From contig JAYJMM010000097.1 in the NCBI GenBank assembly GCA_037349105.1, positions 2,323,501-2,387,500 of the forward strand: a stretch of 64,000 nt of DNA. Direction: 5' to 3'. Below, in pieces: positions 31,901 to 36,798 of the stretch. How positions within the stretch are numbered: position 1 is the first letter of the stretch; the number at the start of each line of letters is the position of its first letter. The DNA comes from Limnomonas spitsbergensis (Eukaryota > Chlorophyta > Chlorophyceae > Chlamydomonadales). The position numbers and the translations under genes are program-made. The notes under the pieces are model-generated. The model was not told the origin of the DNA, made no database searches, and worked only from the letters and a program-made list of their open reading frames with translations.

Positions 31901-34308
31901 AGGGGTACCAAGCAAACCCCACAATTACCACTAAGGTTGTAATTCACCACTCACTAAAATACATTTTTATTTAGTAATTATAAAAAAACCCCTTTCTTAT
32001 AAAAATTAAATAGAACGAATAATAGGTAATTGAGAAAATACGTGACTAGAAGGTGTAGCTGCTGAAGATTCCCCCCCCCAAGGGGGTTTTTGCAAGGTCG
32101 GAGCCGATCATGCAAAAACCCCCTTGGGGGGGGGAATCTTATCAGGGGGGGCCCCAAGCAAACCCTTCCCCAGCTCCAAGAGATCAATTTGGGTAACAGA
32201 CGGTAGCCAAATTGGGTGAATACCGCCCCAAGAATAAAATTTGGGTAAGTGCGCGTACTTCGTCTTTAAAGAGTTGGAGAAGAAGCGGAGCATCGAGCAT
32301 CGAGCATTCCAAAGGCCAAAATATTTATTCTATTATACCTCGAGCGCCGGACCTCGTAGGCCGGTCCTCGTAGGCCGGACCGGCCTACGAGGTCCTAACT
32401 TCAAAACTTGTACTCTATTATGTAAACGCATGTATATTTATTATGTAAAAGGACCGCCTCCACGCTTCACGTCTTTAACACGTCTTTAACACGTCTTTAA
32501 CACGTCTTTAACACGTCTTTAACACGTCTTTAACACGTCTAGAGTTGAAAATAAGAAAGAAGCCAAACACATACAACATACTAATGGAAAAATTGATGCT
32601 GTAAAAGTGGGCAGAATAGGTATCATAAAACGAATAAAACCTATACCTCCTAGTTTCAATAACACCCCCGCTAATAATACACTACCTGCTGTAGGTGCAG
32701 CAACATGAGCTTCAGGTAACCATAAATGAACAGGCATTAAAGGAATTTTAACAGCAAATACTAAAAATAAACCCCATCCTAAGATAAGTTGACGTTCGGG
32801 TAAAGCGTACCAAGTATCATTCATACTATCGGCTGCACGGGTATAAGAAAGTACGGTATTTTCTTATTCGTCGTTTCCAACGTTCTCGTCTACCATGACG
32901 ACCTCTATTTCGACGGGTATTTCGATCTGAAGCTTTTGTATTTAAGAAAGATGTTTCTAGTATTAATTTTTGATCTAAAATTCTGTCATCTACCCACTGT
33001 GGGGGGTAGCGGGTTTCGGTGAGAGGATGTACGCGCTTTTTAGAATCATTGGAATTGCTGAGGGCACCACAGCAATTCCGATGATTCTAAAAAGCGCGGG
33101 GTGCGCGTCACGCTTTAGAGAATCATCGGGATTGCTAGAGCGCCCTCCAAGAGACCTACGGCTCCTACACCGTAGGTGTAGGGCCTCAGGTGCCCTCCGG
33201 GCGCCCTAGCAATCCCGATGATTCTCTAAAGCGTGAAGGACGCGATGCGCTTTAGATAATTATCGGGGTTAAGTTGCCCCCCAAAAAAAAGGGGGGGAGG
33301 GGGGGCAGGGTAGATTGGCAGTTAGGGTGAGGAGGAAGGAGGGATATGCGATTAGGGGGAGTACATCCTGGTTGCAGTTAGGGGGAGGTTGTTGCTAGGG
33401 AATTGCAAGAAATGGGGGAGGGCCTGGATAGGTAAATTAGCAGTTAGGGGCAGGAGGCAGGGCTGATGTGCGGTTAGGGGGGAGGGCGGGCTAAGGGCGG
33501 ATTAGCGAATTCATCGTTAACTTGAGAGTCGGGGGGGCAGAAACGCCAGCAGAGTAGCTGTTCGGGCCACCCTCTCGATTGAGTCAGGCATGGGTTTCGA
33601 CACGGATCTTCTAGGCGGGTTTCTCCCGGCGTGCCCTGCCCGACCCGACCGCGCGTGGTAGCGCGCACGTGCTTATCTCTGCCTAGACCTACCGATGCTC
33701 ATCGCCTGCAACATTGCCTTCAGGTTGGACATGTCGTCGAGCAGCGTCCCGACAAATTGTGTCAGCTCCTTGCTGTCATCTCCCAGCAGCTCGGTGGCGG
33801 TGGTCAAGTGTTTTTCCTGCAGCTTGGCGAGGTCCAGCAGGAAGGCCTGATCCTGCCTGGATGCACGGCTGATCATGTTAAGAAGCAGGTCGGTGACTTT
33901 TAAAGGCGAGGATGGGCTGCTGCCCATGGCTGATACAACTGCAACCTTGCCCCCTGCCGGATCTTCGATGATGAGTTTGGCAATGTCGCGGATCCTTGAA
34001 GCAGTCGCCATGCAGGTGCCCCCAAACTTGTGAACCTGCCACTGCGGGCCACGTTGGCAGCCATCGGTATTCTGAATCACACTGGGCATGAAGGATGGGG
34101 ACGCATGACTGACCACCGAGCGTCGAGAGGCTAAGGCCTTCGGTAACTGATTGTCTGCCAGTGGACAGGGCTGAACCTTGCGCGCTAGATCGGGCACACC
34201 TGCTGCGTGCGCATTGATAGAAGCTGGCCTGGTGGAACGCAGCGATTGTTTAGGCGCTGGCAAAGTCGACACAGGCGGCTTGCCCGCAACACGCCTGCCC
34301 AGCATCAT
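7984..34308 (-). CDS. AK-HSDH: Bifunctional aspartokinase / homoserine dehydrogenase, plastid-targeted
   Basis: Catalyses the first and third steps of the aspartate pathway to Thr, Met and Ile: aspartate phosphorylation and reduction of aspartate semialdehyde to homoserine. Exons on the minus strand: 34308-33693, 31519-31326, 30362-30217, 29758-29701, 29357-29201, 27798-27692, 27170-27004, 26768-26603, 23956-23792, 22903-22778, 20044-19919, 18138-17937, 17572-17439, 15602-15459, 14687-14618, 8192-7984. They total 2787 bp, 928 codons plus TAG, with every phase matching; plant homologues are about 910-920 residues. Order is transit peptide (about 1-88), kinase, two ACT regulatory modules, NAD(P)-binding and catalytic dehydrogenase. 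Introns 8 and 15 use GC donors (GCGAGT). Introns total 23.5 kb and are mostly tandem repeats. ACT domains imply threonine feedback (family knowledge). Exon borders come from splice signals, phase and remembered plant homologues, not transcripts. Confidence 0.95.
8200..14215 (+). repeat. 72 bp minisatellite, about 80 copies, with higher-order structure
   Basis: Unit combines GGCTCCAGGGTTCAGGGTCC, AGATCAGAGGCAGCA, a G-run of 8-13, AGCGGGACAGGGGGG and a variable tail (CAAACACGTTAGA, CTTACACGTCAGA, CATTCACG...). It fills AK-HSDH intron 15. The acceptor tract of exon 16 (gene sense TCCCGCTCCCCCC) is itself part of a unit. The same order of a dozen unit variants begins near 8950, 9900 and 11500. 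Many units are a multiple of three, giving spurious open frames. Confidence 0.97.
14219..14600. other. Unique tail of AK-HSDH intron 15
   Basis: Ordinary sequence between the 72 bp array and the exon 15 donor. It contains a fragment (CATACCCACTGGGCCCTGCT) also seen near 7260. Confidence 0.5.
15100..15458 (-). repeat. Copies of AK-HSDH exon 14 end and donor
   Basis: The exon 14 3' edge (plus strand CCATGTCCTTGTCAAAGCCA then GGCAG) is repeated at about 15111, 15241, 15312 and 15372, beside the true junction at 15459. Copies are separated by CT-rich sequence. Each carries about 25 exon bases and the GTGGGG donor region. Confidence 0.88.
15945..16588 (+). repeat. 40 bp minisatellite, about 16 copies
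   Basis: Unit GGTGGCGGGTAGCAGGTGCA plus AGGCCAGGAGGCAGGTAGCG, almost invariant, in AK-HSDH intron 13. Confidence 0.95.
16735..16915 (+). repeat. Three ~60 bp repeats with poly-C
   Basis: Units contain ACAAGTAACTCGGTGTCTCC and CGACACGCCCGTAC followed by a C-run, in AK-HSDH intron 13. Confidence 0.85.
16950..17438 (-). repeat. Copies of AK-HSDH exon 13 end and donor
   Basis: The junction (plus strand CTCACCTTCCTGGCCACGTC) has one copy carrying about 40 exon bases near 17327 and a shorter one near 17041, in a larger diverged unit of 100-290 bp. Confidence 0.8.
18470..18800 (-). repeat. Copies of AK-HSDH exon 12 acceptor and exon start
   Basis: The true exon start (plus strand GGTGATGATGTGGATGCCCT, ending 18138) is echoed near 18478 (GGTGATGATGTGGATACCCT) and, more decayed, near 18597 and 18747. 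The shared intron stretch with GATTTAGGG is copied too. Confidence 0.8.
19045..19918 (-). repeat. ~86 bp array built on AK-HSDH exon 11 end and donor
   Basis: About ten units each contain CCACCTGTGTCATCCA plus AGGTGGTGCTGTGCC, matching the real exon 11 3' edge and donor at 19919 (gene sense CACTACC...GGATGACACAG|GTGGGTG). Units also carry CCCTAAACCCTCA and TATATAGGGTTTA. Confidence 0.93.
20045..21240 (+). repeat. ~61 bp GA-rich minisatellite, about 20 copies
   Basis: Units contain CAGGTTAGAGACCCTAGGAA and a TGGGGAGGCATGGGGGG stretch. The array abuts the AK-HSDH exon 11 acceptor; its CTAGGG (gene sense CCCTAG) matches the acceptor. Confidence 0.93.
21446..22332. mobile_element. 887 bp hAT-like DNA transposon with perfect 8 bp target duplication
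   Basis: Terminal inverted repeats begin TAGGCATCRGCAATAT at both ends, followed by AT-rich subterminal palindromes. The element is flanked by the identical 8 bp TGTATGAC at 21438-21445 and 22333-22340, a size typical of hAT elements (family knowledge). It lies in AK-HSDH intron 10. A related left end occurs at 41169. Its only coding content is a broken frame on the minus strand. Confidence 0.9.
21838..22115 (-). pseudogene. Degenerate coding remnant inside the hAT-like element
   Basis: From ATG at 22115 the frame reads a basic start [16 protein letters not shown] and then [16 protein letters not shown], and stops at TAG (22022-22020). Other frames continue with [18 protein letters not shown] before the sequence turns AT-rich. 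The basic start looks like a nuclear localisation signal, so this may be the broken N-terminal coding part of a transposase; no catalytic domain remains. Confidence 0.5.
22480..22660. other. Intron segment with a possible unplaced exon
   Basis: On the minus strand an acceptor-like GGTAACAG (22624-22617) precedes an open stretch containing NREDIKSRE. Adding it would break the otherwise perfect phase-0 join of AK-HSDH exons 10 and 11, so it is left as intron. Confidence 0.3.
22670..22777 (-). repeat. Copy of AK-HSDH exon 10 end and donor
   Basis: Positions 22682-22713 repeat the exon 3' edge and donor (plus strand CCTTGGTGTCCAGCTCCTCC then TTCCAG) found at 22777-22805. Confidence 0.88.
22955..23090 (-). 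repeat. Two copies of AK-HSDH exon 10 acceptor and start
   Basis: The exon start (plus strand TGTGCAGGCGCTCGGCCTGG, ending 22906) is repeated at about 22975-22994 and 23067-23085 with the adjoining intron GGCATGRTCAAAACC. Confidence 0.9.
23110..23458 (+). repeat. 38 bp minisatellite, about 9 copies
   Basis: Unit CAGGGCCTGTCCCAGTAGTT plus TTAAATTAAATTTGTTCA, in AK-HSDH intron 9. Confidence 0.95.
23540..23725 (-). repeat. Decayed copies of AK-HSDH exon 9 end and donor
   Basis: The junction (plus strand CCTCACCTGATCCTTGATCT then GCTCAATGAG) is echoed near 23546 (CCTCACAGAATCCTCAACCT then GCTCATTCAG) and 23677 (CCTCACACCGTCCTTGACTT then TGCTCATTCAG), a unit of about 120 bp. Confidence 0.75.
23792..27798 (-). 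CDS. AK-HSDH: AK-HSDH exons 6-9: ACT regulatory region and dehydrogenase NAD-binding start
   Basis: Residues about 391-592. Exon 6 ([16 protein letters not shown]) and exon 7 ([18 protein letters not shown], then [17 protein letters not shown]) form the first ACT module. Exon 8 ([18 protein letters not shown], then [14 protein letters not shown]) and the start of exon 9 ([13 protein letters not shown]) form the second. Exon 9 continues with [11 protein letters not shown] and the Rossmann nucleotide-binding loop [11 protein letters not shown]. The exon 8 donor reads CAG|GCGAGT, a GC-AG intron. The 5' edge of exon 9 is echoed in the adjoining intron. Confidence 0.93.
23995..24135 (-). repeat. 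Copies of AK-HSDH exon 9 acceptor and start
   Basis: The exon start with acceptor (plus strand TCGGAAGAGCCCTGCGTGCA at 23946-23965) recurs near 24041 and, decayed, near 24113. Another part (CGGCTCCACAAGCACCGTGA) reappears beyond the 36 bp array near 26101. Confidence 0.85.
24140..26097 (+). repeat. 36 bp minisatellite, about 54 copies
   Basis: Unit CATGGAAATCATGAAACC plus CTGCATGATGCTGACTGC, with 35-36 bp variants (AAACCTGC, AAACCCTGC, AAAACCTGC). It lies in AK-HSDH intron 8 between copies of the exon 9 start; CCCTGCATGATG resembles the acceptor-side CCCTGCGTGCAA. Its period is a multiple of three, so frames stay open on both strands; this is not taken as coding. Confidence 0.96.
26263..26458. 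mobile_element. ~196 bp foldback/MITE-like element, copy 1
   Basis: Starts GTGTTTATTTTAGTGGGG and ends CACTCCCTAAAACAAACGC, an imperfect inverted repeat. The middle folds back (CAGCCCTGCGGCC ... CCGCAGGGCTG). A second copy at 51896-52093 shares CCTGGACCAGCCTC, GGCCGGTGGCCCAAGC and GCAGGGCTG in the same order. In AK-HSDH intron 8. Confidence 0.75.
26820..27003 (-). repeat. Copy of AK-HSDH exon 7 end plus short array
   Basis: Plus-strand CCCCACCTCTTTGATAGCAC (from 26927) repeats the exon 7 end and donor at 26997-27016 (CCCCACCTCTTTGACAGCAC). Next to it are several units of CAGCCAGAAGTGTGGA. Confidence 0.8.
27590..27690 (-). repeat. Copy of AK-HSDH exon 6 end and donor
   Basis: CACCTCTAGGTTGATGAGCA then CGACGCTGTCG near 27593-27625 repeats the exon 6 3' edge at 27690 (CCTCTACGTTGATGAGCACG). 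Confidence 0.85.
27860..27925 (-). repeat. Copy of AK-HSDH exon 6 acceptor
   Basis: GATATGCGGGTGCCTGCACT followed by TTCAGGGTTTAG echoes the exon 6 start and acceptor at 27783-27820 (GCGTGCCTGCACCACAGG then TTCAGGGTTTAG). Confidence 0.75.
27926..28920. other. Middle of AK-HSDH intron 5
   Basis: Mostly non-repetitive. Contains a short CAGA/GATA microsatellite near 28571-28595. No recognisable gene; open frames near 28458-28685 have no convincing homology. Confidence 0.5.
28925..29045 (+). repeat. AT-rich TATA/GGTAT simple repeat
   Basis: Irregular TATATA, CATACAGGTATATACGG and GTACCGCTGGTATCGG stretches in AK-HSDH intron 5. Confidence 0.8.
29050..29118 (-). repeat. Copy of AK-HSDH exon 5 end and donor
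   Basis: GTTGAAGAAGTTCCGGATGG with upstream CCACCCAGCGC repeats the exon end at 29191-29236 (CCACCAGGCGCGGAGAGG then TTGAAAAAGTTTCGGATAG). Confidence 0.78.
29201..34308 (-). CDS. AK-HSDH: AK-HSDH exons 1-5: transit peptide and aspartokinase domain
   Basis: Codes for residues 1 to about 390. Residues 1-88 are rich in Ala, Ser, Arg and Pro, as in a chloroplast transit peptide. HKFGGTCMA (93-101) is the kinase N-terminal lysine/phosphate motif. Exon 2 carries [15 protein letters not shown], exon 3 [16 protein letters not shown] followed by NGSDFSA, exon 4 [16 protein letters not shown] and exon 5 [17 protein letters not shown]; all are aspartokinase signatures in the expected order. Intron 1 (33692-31520) contains the mitochondrial insertion. 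The ATG at 34308 is chosen as the first in frame; a second Met follows directly. Confidence 0.93.
29480..29700 (+). repeat. ~34 bp diverged repeats beside AK-HSDH exon 4 donor
   Basis: Units built on CATGCTCCGAAACCCTGA and CGCACGTCG recur about five times up to the donor at 29700. Confidence 0.7.
29930..30216 (-). repeat. Two copies of AK-HSDH exon 3 end and donor
   Basis: CCCTCACTAGCAGAGCTGAG then ATCCAATGCTCGTGG (about 29991) and CCCTCACTTGCAGAGCTGAG (about 30099) copy the junction at 30210-30242 (CCCTCACCTGCGGAAAAGGG then ATCCAATGATGGTGG); unit about 110 bp. Confidence 0.88.
30440..30780 (+). repeat. 12-15 bp imperfect repeats
   Basis: Many units of CAGCTCCCATGCGG / CGGCTCCCATG, strongly diverged, in AK-HSDH intron 2. 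Confidence 0.85.
30800..31200. other. Part of AK-HSDH intron 2
   Basis: Non-array sequence; no gene recognised. Confidence 0.4.
31205..31325 (-). repeat. Degenerate copy of AK-HSDH exon 2 end
   Basis: In gene sense TGGGACGTGCTGTCGGTCAA ... ATGGACCGCACCTCGGTGGA parallels the true exon 2 (AGGGACGTGCTAGTGGTCAC ... ACGGACGGCACCTCGGTGGA). About 60-70 exon bases are copied with substitutions. Confidence 0.85.
31525..31874 (-). repeat. Copies of AK-HSDH exon 2 acceptor and derived repeats
   Basis: GACATGCCGGCTACGGATAG (31608-31627) repeats the exon 2 start and acceptor at 31510-31529 (GACATGCCGGCTACAAGTAG). The following GGGCTTWGCATGGCTGCGGC phrase also recurs. Confidence 0.85.
32065..32140. repeat. 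Palindrome with 30 bp arms
   Basis: AAGATT, a C-run, AAGGGGGTTTTTGCA and its reverse complement around a 16 bp loop, inside the NUMT. Confidence 0.9.
32341..32397. repeat. GC-rich palindrome
   Basis: GGACCTCGTAGGCCGG and its reverse complement CCGGCCTACGAGGTCC with a partial third copy between them, in the NUMT. Confidence 0.9.
32540..32824 (-). pseudogene. nad4: Fragment of mitochondrial NADH dehydrogenase subunit 4
   Basis: About 95 codons without a stop. [19 protein letters not shown] is followed directly by [40 protein letters not shown] and [32 protein letters not shown] is the conserved proton-channel segment of complex I ND4. The true gene would extend both ways; homology ends at an 11 bp tandem repeat (ACGTCTTTAAC, seven copies, 32466-32537). 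As a nuclear, intron-embedded piece it should be non-functional. Green-algal plastids generally lack the related ndhD, so a mitochondrial source is preferred. Confidence 0.85.
32826..33020 (-). pseudogene. Basic coding-like fragment of mitochondrial origin, unidentified
   Basis: Directly upstream of the nad4 piece on the same strand, an open frame reads [19 protein letters not shown], then an Arg-rich tail ([19 protein letters not shown]) and stops at TAG (32828-32826). Composition suggests a nucleic-acid-binding or ribosomal-type organelle protein, but I do not recognise it. Confidence 0.4.
33032..33235. repeat. Two consecutive long palindromes
   Basis: First: arms CGCGCTTTTTAGAATCAT ... 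ATGATTCTAAAAAGCGCG (33032-33098). Second: arms CACGCTTTAGAGAATCATCG ... CGATGATTCTCTAAAGCGTG (33109-33235), enclosing a smaller hairpin (CCTACGG...CCGTAGG). Arms are nearly perfect. Confidence 0.92.
33291..33670. other. G-rich flank of AK-HSDH intron 1
   Basis: Diverged repeats of GCAGTTAGGGGGAGG and a non-repetitive stretch up to the exon 1 donor (33692). No gene seen. Confidence 0.5.
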
Positions 34309-34981
34309 GATACTCGATTATGTATACAAAGTAGTTTGATAACTGGAGGGGCAGCGTTTGTCTGACGAAGGATCTGCTTTCATGTCTGATCGCCGTATTC
34401 CACTCGCCGTACTTACCAGCCGTGTTCAAGCTCGCGGCAAGATCGAGACACGGCCCTCACTCTCCGGAGGGACTTGAAAGACCCCTCTTCGTGCTCAGCA
34501 AGGAGAGTTTGACTAGTAGCGACAGGGTCCCGAGTGCACCGCTTGGTGTGCGAATCGGTTGGTGATTAAAAAAAGGGACCCCAAAACCATAGGTTGCGGG
34601 TGCACAGGCCCTTTCTCGAGAGGCGATCGCTTAAGTGCGGCTTGTCTGTGAGCACACTTTGCCATCCTCAAATCCACGCCTAGAAACATAGTTCCTTCCT
34701 TTCCTTTCGAATCTTCCGTGTAGGCAGTGTTGATCTCAAATGGGGATTGCGGTGAGCGGACCTGCCCTCGACATCCTGCCATCATAAGGGGCCATCACGT
34801 ATTCACCTTCGCCTTCGTCTCCCACAGGTGTGTGGAAAGTGTGAGGGAGTGATGAGGTCAAGAAAGCCCAGGCACGCGAAACGTTTAGCCGGCTTCTAGT
34901 CTCTCCATATTCATCTGGATTACTATGTCGCAAATTACGATCCCTGTTTTACAAAAGTAGTGATTCGTTGCAGATCGATGC
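34309..34981. promoter_or_regulatory. Shared upstream region between two divergent genes
   Basis: The 673 bp between the start codon of the aspartokinase-homoserine dehydrogenase (34308, minus) and that of the Sen1-like helicase (34982, plus) must contain both 5' leaders and either two promoters or one bidirectional promoter. It is one of the few stretches here without tandem repeats. No TATA box or other defined element could be assigned with confidence. Confidence 0.6.
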
Positions 34982-36798
34982 ATGGCAGAAAAACCGTTGC
35001 CACACCTCCCCGCTGAGCCGATCGAAAGACGTGCCTTGGGGGGAAACGCATTTAAAAGAACCTCGATCAGGAGCGCATTGCTGATAGACGATTCGCAACC
35101 CCTACCCGACTGGACGATCGCCAACCCAGCCAAGAAGCGTGGCGCGAGACGACATCCCTCCCATGAGCCGACCAAGAAAGCACGTCCCCAAGACCACGTG
35201 GATGCCGCGCTATTAAACACCGACGAGACCGGCGGATCCAGCCCCGAGGATGATCCCGCAGATCTGTACCCACCCGAAGCGCCAGCCAGCAGCCAGTTTG
35301 AGGCCGCATCTGTCCGGCTGGAAAAGGCTGTGCTTGGGGGCCTCAGCTGGTGCTCCAGCTGCCAGCATGTGGCAGACATGGCACGCATGAGTGCTGCAGC
35401 CCATGCGACGCCCGCCCCCGGTGCCGCACCCCAGTCAGCCGCACAGGGCGGCTTTGAGCCTATTCCCCTGACCTTCGACTCCTCTCAGCACTACGTCTCG
35501 GTCTTTGAGCCGCTGCTTCATGAGGAAGCGCGGGCAGGGGTGCAGGTGGGACTAGGCGGGGGCAGGGGGGACAAACTGGCGGGGGCAGGGGGGACAGGGG
35601 GCAGGGGGGGGGGACAGGCGGGGGCAGGCTGGGGCAGGGGGGCAGGGGGCGGGGGCGGGGGCGGGGGGGACAGGCGGGGGCAGGGAAAAAACTGGGGTCC
35701 AAGCGGGGGCCTCAGGGCCGGGCGAGGCATACCATGAGTCGGTGAGCATGTTGGGCAGCATCAGTGCAGCATGGGCAGATATGCTACCTCATCCGCGTGA
35801 TCCTCCCCCCTCGAACTTTCCCCTTCTTACGGGGCAGGGGCAGAGGGACAGTGTGTGCTGACTCGTTTAGACAGCCACCCCCGTCCCACATGTGAGTCTG
35901 TGACATGTGTCAGCTGGGTTATTCCACCCCCCCCCCCCCTCTGTCCTTTATCTGACATTTGTGTTCTTCTTGCTCAGTCTGCCTGGCTGGAGGCCCTTGA
36001 CGGAGGGAAGGCTTGGCCTGTCGATGTTGTGACGCTGGTGGAGGGCGACGGCTCTGGCTGGTACTCTCTAGTGCTCCAACCTGCCCAAGCAGGAGCAGGG
36101 GCGGAGGAGGGTGGCTGGCGCAGGGGCGGGGGCGGAGGAGGCAGGGGACACGCTCAGCTGCTGCGTGATGGTGCCGTGGTGGTGCTGGAGAAGCACATGG
36201 GTTCGGCTAAAGACAGGCAGCTGCGCGGAGCAGGCCGCCCGACAGGGGCTGCGGGGCGGCCCGGCGGCGCGTCGTTCCGGGGCGGTGCGCCTCCCGCGGG
36301 ATCAGCGTTTTCTACCGGTCCTGCAGGGGCTGGGGCAGCGGCGGGGCCCAGCGGCGGTAGCCCGGTGCTGGATGGTGCTTTCTCCTCAGGGGAGGACGAG
36401 GAGGGCGGGGATGGGCCCGGCAGACCACGCCCGAACCCCGGCAGCGAGCAAGAGGAGGACGGGGAGCTGACTTCGGAGGATGACGGGGACGAAAAGGCAG
36501 CAGCTGCCAGGCAGCTGAGTCTCTTGGAACGAAACAAGGCTGCGGTTATTTCCGCGCCTGCCTTGGCCGATTTGAACGGGCAATCTGGCCTCGGGGACGG
36601 ACCGCGGCGTGCTGCAGCGGCTGGAACAGTCGTGGGGGAGCCAAGCCGAGCGGATCTAAATCCAGAAGCAGCTGCTGTCAGGCGATTGGATCTCGATCCA
36701 GAGGCGGCTGATGAGCTGGCGGTGCCGTGGGAGGCGTTTCTGGTGGAGGGCGGTTGGGTCCGCCTGACAGGCATTGTGCGACATGGAGGAATACGAAG
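34982..36798 (+). CDS. SEN1: Sen1-like helicase exons 1-2: N-terminal region
   Basis: Residues 1-461. A basic stretch (NPAKKRGARRHP, about residues 42-53; PTKKARPQ shortly after) could be a nuclear localisation signal. Exon 1 ends in FEPLLHEEARAGVQ, matching the conserved segment before Sen1-type helicase cores. Exon 2 opens SAWLEALDGGKAWPVDVV, then becomes Gly/Ala-rich and later acidic (GEDEEGGDGPGRPRPN), probably disordered. Exon 2 ends in phase 2 at CGAAG|GTGAGT, the start of the 45 bp donor-containing array. Confidence 0.85.

Larger units (their letters stand above)
31875..33290. other. Nuclear insertion of mitochondrial DNA (NUMT), ~1.4 kb
   Basis: An abrupt change to AT-rich sequence with no G-rich minisatellite. 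It contains a nad4 fragment, a second coding-like stretch and at least four long GC-rich palindromes (32065-32140, 32349-32395, 33032-33098, 33109-33235), typical of some chlorophycean organelle genomes. The flanks on both sides carry the same intron phrase (CATCCTGGTTGCAGT near 31831 and 33365), so it interrupted an existing repeat in AK-HSDH intron 1. Edges are approximate. Confidence 0.8.

Noticed and set aside
32540..32824. Plastid ndhD instead of mitochondrial nad4
   Set aside because: Green-algal plastids generally lack ndh genes, and the AT-rich palindrome context suits mitochondrial DNA; not formally excluded without a search.
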